Positions 57,036 to 64,000 of a DNA stretch of 64,000 nt are shown here, piece after piece; positions within the stretch are counted from its first letter, which is position 1, and each line of letters opens with the position of its first letter. Below the pieces are notes generated by a model. The model was not told the DNA's origin, searched no databases, and was given only the letters and a program-made list of their open reading frames with translations. Origin of the DNA: Trichobilharzia szidati (taxonomy: Eukaryota > Platyhelminthes > Trematoda > Strigeidida > Schistosomatidae); assembly GCA_944472155.2 (NCBI GenBank), contig OX235273.1, positions 88,964,793 through 89,028,792 of the forward strand, read 5' to 3'. The translations under genes and the position numbers were made by a program.

Positions 57036-58485
57036 CAAATGTTGAATGATGAATGTCGCAAACTTCTCCGTAATTGTATCATGAGTATCTTTCGACGATA
57101 TCGGCTGGAATTGAGAACCTATAGGCAGTCCAATTAATAAAACTCCTCTGTTTGACGCAATGGCGATGGGTTGCCCCACGGTGGTCTGCAAACAGATGTG
57201 ATGTGTGTACACGGATTTGCTAAATACCTTATAGTGCTTAGTTTGCCTCTTGTCCAGATCCATCGCAGCCGGTAGTGAGAAAGCGGATGTGGAGAAATTC
57301 GTCACAAGAAATGTACCATTGTGGTGAGAGCGGTCTACTAGCCAAGTGATGGACAGTAATTGAGGTCAATGTTTATGTATCAAATATTAGTCATGTTGTG
57401 GTGAGAGATGGTTGCTGGCCAAATTGGTTGACAGTAATTGAGGTCAAAGGTCAAGGTGGACAGGCGGTTACAGTTAACATATAGATGAACTGACACAGCC
57501 ACAAGAGATGCAAGGTTAACTTGTGTGAGAAACAACCAATCAACAGGCTGTATTTTCTACTAACATTGACCTACAATAATGTACATAAAAATCTATAAAT
57601 ACGTGTTGATTTTTCGTAATAAACGATCTGTTGCCTGGCCCTTGTCTTCTGTTGTTACATTTGGTGTCGCTGCCTACCGACAAATGGAAAGCCTATGCCC
57701 TGCAGTTTTTGATGGAGACATATGGATCTTCGGGCAGGACTTCGAGGCTTCTTCGCAGTTGAGTGGCGTTCAAGATCTGTCAGCGATGAGGCTGCTACTT
57801 GGGACGCTGCTGGGAGGTCGGGAGAAAGCAGCATATGGAAGTGTGAGGCGAAATACCTACGAATGTGCGACAGGGTCAGGCAAACAGTTTCCAAAGTGGG
57901 AAGGACCATATATGGTCACGTTGAGATGGGGTTACGCAGACACAATCGCAATGGTAAACACCGTTAAACAAGTGGACATCCGCAAGCGCCGAGATTCCAG
58001 ACAGCAAGACAACAGAGCAAAGCCCCAAGAACCGAGAAGACCGAGCCGACTTCAGTCCAAACTATTTGACGGGGGGACGAGTGTGGTGAGAGCGGTCTAC
58101 TAGCCAAGTGATGGACAGTAATTGAGGTCAATGTTTATGTATCAAATATTAGTCATGTTGTGGTGAGAGATGGTTGCTGGCCAAATTGGTTGACAGTAAT
58201 TGAGGTCAAAGGTCAAGGTGGACAGGCGGTTACAGTTAACATATAGATGAACTGACACAGCCACAAGAGATGCAAGGTTAACTTGTGTGAGAAACAACCA
58301 ATCAACAGGCTGTATTTTCTACTAACATTGACCTACAATAATGTACATAAAAATCTATAAATACGTGTTGATTTTTCGTAATAAACGATCTGTTGCCTGG
58401 CCCTTGTCTTCTGTTGTTACACCATGACTAAAGACTAAATTTGGACGTACACACACAGTGTGAAACAATATGGAAGGGAGATATA
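57036..58485 (-). CDS. Unidentified coding exon interrupted by an LTR retrotransposon
   Basis: On the - strand an acceptor TTTTCTTTCAG precedes 58485. An open frame then runs to 58426, is interrupted by the 57320-58421 element plus one copy of its CCAT target duplication, and resumes in the same frame at 57319, continuing to a possible donor (TTG-GTATTG) at 57035. Without the insertion the exon is 344 nt, entering in phase 1 and leaving in phase 0. The encoded segment includes YLPSILFHTVCVRPNLVF before the insertion and FLVTNFSTSAFSLPAAMDLD, VGQPIAIASNRGVLLIG after it. The VGQPIAIASNRG part resembles beta-propeller strand and turn patterns, but I do not recognise the protein. It could instead be a chance open stretch. 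Confidence 0.45.
57320..57659 (+). repeat. 5' LTR
   Basis: Starts TGTGGTGAGAGCGG, ends GTTGTTACA. The first 160 bases contain a diverged tandem duplication (TGTGGTGAGAG..GACAGTAATTGAGGTCAA twice, period about 79). Confidence 0.92.
57684..58103 (+). CDS. Short fused gag-to-integrase-end open frame of the LTR element
   Basis: A 139-residue frame starting at the first ATG after the primer-binding site and ending at TAG just inside the 3' LTR. Its first part (MESLCPAVFDGDIWIF) sits where a Gag N-terminus should be. Its later part has PKWEGPYMVTLRWG and NTVKQVDIRKRR, matching the C-terminal WEGPY module of Gypsy-type integrases, then a basic Pro/Arg-rich end. The protease, reverse transcriptase and RNase H regions are missing, so an internal deletion joined the two ends without breaking the frame. 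Function as a protein is doubtful; conservation of the frame may simply reflect recent origin. Confidence 0.7.
   Translation: MESLCPAVFDGDIWIFGQDFEASSQLSGVQDLSAMRLLLGTLLGGREKAAYGSVRRNTYECATGSGKQFPKWEGPYMVTLRWGYADTIAMVNTVKQVDIRKRRDSRQQDNRAKPQEPRRPSRLQSKLFDGGTSVVRAVY
58082..58421 (+). repeat. 3' LTR
   Basis: Same length and sequence as the 5' LTR by eye, at a constant offset of 762. Confidence 0.92.
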
Positions 58486-58489
58486 CTGA

Positions 58490-59595
58490 AAGAAAATTTT
58501 TGAACAGTTGCTGTTACATGTGCATTCAATAAAAAATACTTTATTTTGTACTGTGGGATGCAGTGAAAAATATTATAGATGCATAAAATGCCATTACCAG
58601 AACAAATTGCTTTTCATAGAAGAGGATGAAGCACGTTTGTCTTGTCCTGTTAAATAAGTACGAAGGCGCTCTTGGGGTCTCGCGGTCCGTCCAGAAAGTT
58701 GGTTACTCTAAACTATAGCAACCCTATTAATATATGTGTAAAACTTGGGCACTGTGGTAGTAAGTAATTCCATATTAGTTTGTTTATTAGGTATATCACA
58801 CAGTGAAACAGTATTATTTACTGGATGACGTTTCGAACAAAATTTATTGTTCATAATCATATCAATTGTATAGCAACCCTAGACAAAACTACCTGATAAA
58901 CAGACATAATGACCCGGAGCAACCAGTGAGGTGATTCCGTAGTTTATAAGTAGAATCATGGTTGCTGTACACAGGTTGCATAGCAGATTTCACACAAATT
59001 TAGTGTTTAGGTACTGTTTGGGTAACAGGCACACAGGAAGGGAGAAGACATATGAATGTGGAGGAGTAATGCAATTGCGGATATAAACAGCATCTTCCCT
59101 ACGGGAATCGCATAAGTTCCACCAGGAGTTAATGGAGTAACTTAAAAAAGATGGTCAGAGCGGCAAATGAGTCAGGAATCACGATGGTTTATACTTATCT
59201 GGACGAATTTAGGTATAGAAATTGGTTTGGCCTTCTTATGAGGACTCCAGTGGTAAACCGGGAGGTTTTCTCGCAACACATATAGGAACGTCACTCTTTG
59301 TAACTGTATTTTTGACACCACATCATTTTTCTGTAATTTTTTTGAATCTACAAGCCTTTATTTTGGACTCATGTGACTGGTCGAGAGTATTTCTCATGGT
59401 ATTTATCAGGTGGTTTTGCTTTGGGTCGCTGTCGTTTAGAGTTATCAGAAAGTGTTCTCTTTTGAGTGTCGTTGGGTTATTCGGTCACCTTTTCGGGGCT
59501 GGCTGATTCCCCAAGAACCAGCGGGTATCCATTCAGCTGTTCACCACTCGGAACTACTGGTTCAAGGCTTATGCGATTGCCTTCTAAGTAATTCA
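58490..59595. other. Region between the LTR element and Gypsy pol
   Basis: It contains a scrap of the 54555 element near 58800. Sequence before 59600 may be the C-terminal end or 3' untranslated part of the decayed Gypsy element (on the - strand, SLEPVVPSGEQLNGYPLVLG), but no LTR could be outlined. Confidence 0.35.
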
Positions 59596-59599
59596 GATT

Positions 59600-62560
59600 C
59601 GGACTATCGATACAAGGGGTCCTCGTGACCTATTTCCTCGGAACAAGTAGTCTATCCATGAGCTTAATGACTTTGTATGATCCACCATACGGTGGTTGTC
59701 GCAAGTGACGTATACAGTCAGGACAAACAAATACGTGAGATGAAGTTTTTGGGTATAGGTGAATTAAGACATTAATGGACTTCGGCTGAGGGGGAGCACA
59801 ATTAACTGAACGCATTGCGTCCGTCTGTCGGCTGGCGTACAACATGAGATCTCCAGCTGGTGGTAAACTGGAGGCGAAACAAGTATAGCTGGTAGTCTTG
59901 TTGTTGTTCTAAGTACTAGGTCAGCAGTGATACAGCCAGCATTGGTGTTCAGTGCGTTTCGTATATCGAGGAGGACTAAGGGTAGGGTATCGGTCCACTG
60001 TTTGTTATGGACGATGGACATCAAAATGTGCTATTCATCTGCGGACAAAAATGCAAGCAGCTTTCTCTGCAGATATGCCCTTGAATGACGCTGCTTCAGG
60101 CCATCAAGTATAGCGCTAAATAAATGCCAAGATAGGCATGTGTCCGTGAGATTCTGGAAGGAGTTCAACCAGATCTATGCGAAAGTGTCCGAAGTGGGCA
60201 TCTGGAATGAGGAAATCACCAAAGGTGTTTTGATGTGCCTTATCAGTTTGCAATTCTGCCAGACTAAACTCGTACGAGCCTAAAACCCTACTTCCTTGAC
60301 TGCACCAGGCTGTAGTCCAGATAATAAGGTGGGATGAGTAGTCAGATGTCCAGATCGCAAAAGGTCCTGAACCTGTCGCAGATTTCAGAAGACTACGCTA
60401 ACACACTGAATACTATGCATAGTAACCAAAGTAGAATACCAGAAAACGGAATGACAAGATAATTTTTTATCGGTCTACCGATTACGAAGCGACATTACAA
60501 GTTTCTGTGTGCAAGGTTAGCGAATAAACGCTGATATGATGTACAATAATGCTTCTGATCGTATTTCTTTAGTCTTCTGCCAACAAGCATAAGATTAAGC
60601 AGTGATTACCATCGTTGTCTCCCGTAAAATTGAGGCTAATTCGAATAAACAAACCATTCAATGTTCACTAACACTGGCATCAACCACATGACGTACTGAT
60701 GTTATGGCGATATCCTTTAGGTACGTAGGGTGACGAGCACTGGTTGGAGTGTTACAAATCCTAATATCCTTACCTATGCCTAGCGGTTTCTCGCTTTATT
60801 GCAGAGTTGTCGTCGGTAAGTCATTCTGAGGGTCAATATCCCTTTTTTGAAGACAAGCCAATTTAGCAAGGTCTGTACCATCTATGTGAACGAAGGAATA
60901 GGTGTACGGCAAGGCATCTGAGACAGATTTGTTGGCCTCGAATATATGGAGAATGTCCTACGTAAACTGTGAAACCTGAACGGTTTGGCGTTTTTCCCTT
61001 GATGAGCATCTATATGAAGTTGAGTTCAGATAGAACGCGAGTGTTTTGGGGTCTGTGAAGGTTATAAATTCACAGCCCTCTTTCGAATGTCTGAAGGAGC
61101 GTGTAACATCGCCCACGGCAAGAAGTCTTAGCGGAATGTGCCATACTTTGTTTCTCCTAACTGTAGCTGCATTAAGAAAAGGCAACTGTATGCCACTTCT
61201 TATTGACCACTTGTTGCAGAATCGCACCGATTGCAGTGTTAGATACATCAAGCAATATTCTTAAGGGCGCTGTTGTATCCTGATACATTGGTTGGGTGGC
61301 ATCCACCATGGCTGGTTTTTCCTGAGTGAAAGCATTCTTAGAAGACGTTTCAAGATCGATGCAACTGCTAACCCTTCGAAACAGACCTGCCAATGGCTGA
61401 ATTATAGAGGTACAGTTGCGAATGCACCATCAATAGTACCTTACCAAGATCTTTCGCCGTCCTTGACTTCAGAAAGTTTAGAATTGCCTCAGTTATACTG
61501 GTCAGTGGGCGGATACCCTTAAAGTCAGGGGTGTGACCAGGAAAGTCCAGTGATTCCATTCTTGTTTGACATTTTGGATAATAATGGTAGTATCATGTGG
61601 GCGTAACCAATCGAATGCCATTTCCAAGTGTAGAAGATAGTTTTCTATTTGTGTCTCGCGATGAAACAGCCGTCTACGTGTGCGTACACAAAGTCGAGAC
61701 CGTGAAATACTTCGTTAGTGAAACTTTGGAATGTTTGCGGTGCCTTCCAGAGACCGAACAGCATGAGTAGGAATTCGAACGATCAGAAAGGCATAATGAT
61801 AACTGTTTCTGGAGTGTTTTCTGGTACCATCGAAATTCAGTTGAACGCTGTAACCAAAGCCTATTTTCGAAAAAAAATAGCCACTCAAGGTGAAGTTGCC
61901 ATCAGGTCTGGTGTATGTGGCAATAAATAACAGTCTGGCTTTGCGTCGTCGGAAACCACCTGTTGGGAAAAATTGTTGTTATCTTTTCTCGGTGTCATGT
62001 GAAATGGGGACACCCATGGGCTATTTGAAAGTCGCATTATGCCAAGAGTGGGTACATGTTCGAATTCGGTTTTCTCTAGTCATAGTTTGTCGGGAGCAAG
62101 TTGTTATACCTTAGGGATCAAGGGTTATCCTGTGTTTGTGACGAGATGCATAACATTGACGGCTGTACACGACAAACCACTCGAAAGACAATGAAGCTCC
62201 GGTTACTTGTCGACAAGCTTTCATCTACGCAAGTGTTACCTTTAGCAGACAACCTAGTGGTGCAATCTGCAGTCGTCATCAGTGGACATCTACGATCAGA
62301 TAATGATGGTTTATCGGATCCGTGCCTATGATGGGCATAGTAGTATCAGCAAGAAGGAAAATCCACTGAATCAATTTGCATAAACCTGTGTTCAGACAGA
62401 CACATCTTCTCCTGACGACTGCAATGGGTTTCCCATTTTCATCCTGTAATTTGGCAGTTGCCTCTTTCCGTCTTCCTGCCTCTGTGACACGAAGGAAACT
62501 TACTTCCACACCAGTGTCAAACAAGTACCTGGTTTTCCTTACCATATCTCGAGCATAAAA
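59600..62560 (-). pseudogene. Decayed Gypsy-type LTR retrotransposon pol
   Basis: Read on the - strand, pieces appear in the expected order. Protease at 62545-62279: RYLFDTGVEVSFLRV (D-T/S-G site present) and TMPIIGTDPINHHYLIVDVH. Reverse transcriptase thumb at 61559-61480: DFPGHTPDFKGIRPL. RNase H at 61270-60960: LRILLDVSNTAIGAILQQVV and GCEFITFTDPKTLAFYLNST. Integrase at about 60024-59640: NKQWTDTLPLVLLDIRNALN, then SSHVFVCPDCIRHLRQPPYGGSYKVI. Frames shift many times and catalytic regions are patchy, so the element is long dead. This PR-RT-RH-IN order with a QPPYxGPYKV integrase end fits the Gypsy/CsRn1-like elements of flukes. LTRs were not located. Confidence 0.85.
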
Positions 62561-62582
62561 GGGAAACTACTGCCACTATTGT

Positions 62583-63300
62583 CCGAAATTTGAGATATAT
62601 TTTGAGATAAGATTCGTAGTGTGATGATTGCTTAACTAGCTGGAGATCTTGCACGAATGTACTAGCGTAAAAGGGCATATGGCGTCGATACCTGATCGCA
62701 AGTAGTGAAGGTCAGCATTCAGTGTTGAGTGGTGCATGCTGTAGGTCAATAATCTTGGGAAATTATGTACTGCTACAGTATTCTTTCTGGTTACTTGTGA
62801 CGGCGTTACCTTCTGTATGACGTAACCTCTTCTTGTATCTTAAATATTAATTATAAGCGAAATTTTGTGGAATGGGTAGTCATGAGTTGTTTTTATCTTT
62901 TCAAATAAACGGAATAACTTTTAGAGACTGAAGGTATTGACGTTCACGCATAGTACGAAGTATACTAACGCAAGATCTAATACCCACAACTTCTATAGTA
63001 TTCGTCCCGCGTAGACCAAAGGCAAAGCAAAACACAAGAGTTGATCGTCCAAATTACGAGATATATTTCGCGACCAAATTGGAGTGTGAGGATGATTGCT
63101 TAGCTAGCTAGGGATCGTGCACGAACGAACGAACGTGACACGACGGAGTACCAAGTGGCGTGGATGCTTGACCGGAAGCCTTCAGCTAAACAAGTTGACT
63201 TAAACAGTGAGAGTCAGCATCCAATGTTCAGTGATGCATGTTGTGGCCAATAATTCTGGGGAATTACCTACCGCGACAGCTGTATTCTGTAGTACAGTTT
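62583..63300. repeat. Diverged direct repeat pair upstream of pol
   Basis: The segments at about 62583-62790 and 63049-63300 match in order: GAGATATATTT, TGATTGCTTA.CTAGCT, CGTG.ATGCTTGA-like, GTCAGCAT, ATG.TCAGTG.TGCATG.TGTGG, AATAAT.CTGGGGAATTA. The second copy has a (GAAC)n run near 63123. They lie on the 5' side of the - strand Gypsy pol and may be part of its leader or gag region. Confidence 0.55.
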
Positions 63301-63309
63301 GTAGATGCT

Positions 63310-63595
63310 ATCAATGAAAGGTGGTTCTGTCCACTAGACAAATTTGCTCTGCAAATTCATTTTACACAACCACTAACATAGCTTAATCGAGTTTAGCTAG
63401 CAGCTAGATTGAAAACACAACCAGCAAATTTAAGAAAGTAATAGTTTTCACAGTGATCATCTTATGAATATTTTTTGAACTTAAGTAGTAAAGCTAACGA
63501 AGTTTTTTCGCTTCAGTGATAATTCAGTATAGGTAAATACTAGAACAACCAAATGTTGATGTAATATATCATGCATCTTAAATGGAAATCCGTTG
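63310..63595. other. AT-rich spacer
   Basis: Nothing recognised. Confidence 0.35.
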
Positions 63596-63600
63596 CAGTG

Positions 63601-64000
63601 AGTGATATCCTATCCTGGTCCTCTCATGTCTTAGCGATTTCTAAAAGAATATTTCGTTTGACTTCTTAGATTAAGAAGCTAAGGCATTCAGGCATAACTC
63701 AACCACTCATCTTACAGTTTATCAACTCGTGTATTTTACCTAATCTTCTTTACTGTTCACCCTTATTCTTTCCTGGATTGCTTAAAAAGGATTATGTCAT
63801 ACTTCGTAGAACTCTGAAGAGTGTCAGTAAGGCTAGTGGTATCCCATTGGGCCATATCGTTGGCATTGTCACTGATAGGCACTTGATGCCATGCAACAAA
63901 TTCGCTAAAGGAATTTTTTCAGACTCTGAGCACCGACTCTACCCGCAGCTCCAACCTTGTGTCTCCTCAGGTAAAACAAGAAGTCTTTTCAGAAGAATTC
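63601..64000 (+). mobile_element. CR1-like LINE copy, runs off the window
   Basis: Starts within the LSWSSHVLAISKRIF motif and continues through KKLRHSGITQPLILQF, LLYCSPLFFPGLL and RHLMPCNKFAKGIF, collinear with 23335-23730 but from a different subfamily. A TAG breaks it near 63668. It continues beyond 64000. Confidence 0.87.

Larger units (their letters stand above)
57320..58421 (+). mobile_element. Young internally deleted LTR retrotransposon (Gypsy-type, TRIM-like)
   Basis: Two 340-bp LTRs (57320-57659 and 58082-58421) look identical base for base, with TG..CA ends. Only 422 bp lie between them. The 4-bp repeat CCAT flanks the element (57316-57319 and 58422-58425). Each LTR has TATAAATAC and AATAAA-type signals near its 3' end. 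A TGGTGTCGCTGCC primer-binding-site-like sequence starts two bases after the 5' LTR, and a purine run GGGGGGACGAG precedes the 3' LTR. The near-zero LTR divergence implies very recent insertion. It must move with help from a full-length relative. Confidence 0.92.

Noticed and set aside
57036..58485. Nuclear pore protein (NUP155-like) identity for the interrupted exon
   Set aside because: Resemblance was limited to vague beta-propeller-like turns and I could not align specific motifs.
59222..59506. Plus-strand hydrophobic frame of 94 codons
   Set aside because: Hydrophobic composition comes from AT-rich sequence; the opposite strand looks like the end of the Gypsy element. No splice or domain support.

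Overview
The window is eukaryotic DNA from a parasitic flatworm, almost certainly a Schistosoma species. I infer this from the repeats: tRNA-headed SINEs carrying type I hammerhead ribozyme sequence (the schistosome Sm-alpha type), RTE-like (SR2-type) and CR1-like (SR1-type) non-LTR retrotransposon 3' ends, Penelope-like fragments with GIY-YIG domains, and Gypsy-type LTR elements. AT-rich spacers, a 40-bp intron and multi-kilobase introns full of transposons fit the same picture. The exact species cannot be decided by reading alone.

Two host genes can be supported. (1) A ladybird/LBX-class homeobox gene on the + strand: two exons (9132-9322 and 12721-13323) encode a homeodomain split at residues 44/45 and the C-terminus; the 5' exons were not found. 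(2) A STARD7-like START-domain lipid-transfer gene on the - strand: five exons between 51291 and 42422 join in phase to an open frame of 563 codons including the stop; the initiator exon is unresolved. A third, unidentified coding exon on the - strand (58485-57036) appears to be split by a very young LTR retrotransposon.

Layout: 1-9130 is repeats (fold-back SINE, CR1 tail, three RTE tails, SINEs). 9132-13323 is the LBX locus, with an antisense Penelope fragment in its intron. 14.5-19.6 kb is repeats: RTE copies, inverted Penelope-type terminal repeats and a large fold-back SINE. 19.7-23.1 kb is simple-sequence-rich spacer. 23.1-41 kb is a mosaic of CR1 copies, Penelope remnants and several SINE families, including six hammerhead SINE copies in the whole window. 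42.4-51.4 kb is the STARD7-like gene with RTE, Penelope and SINE sequence in its introns. 51.4-56.5 kb is spacer with a strong perfect hairpin and a small inverted-repeat element. 56.5-58.5 kb holds a solo LTR and an internally deleted two-LTR element of the same family. 59.6-62.6 kb is a decayed Gypsy pol on the - strand, followed by a diverged direct repeat and the start of another CR1 copy running off the end.

The most informative patterns are: almost identical tRNA-like SINE heads joined to two different LINE tails (each matching the 3' end of a LINE present in this window); repeated fold-back arrangements of SINEs; and a recent LTR element with matching LTRs and target-site duplication lying inside an otherwise continuous reading frame. 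Most other reading frames here are shadows of repeats.
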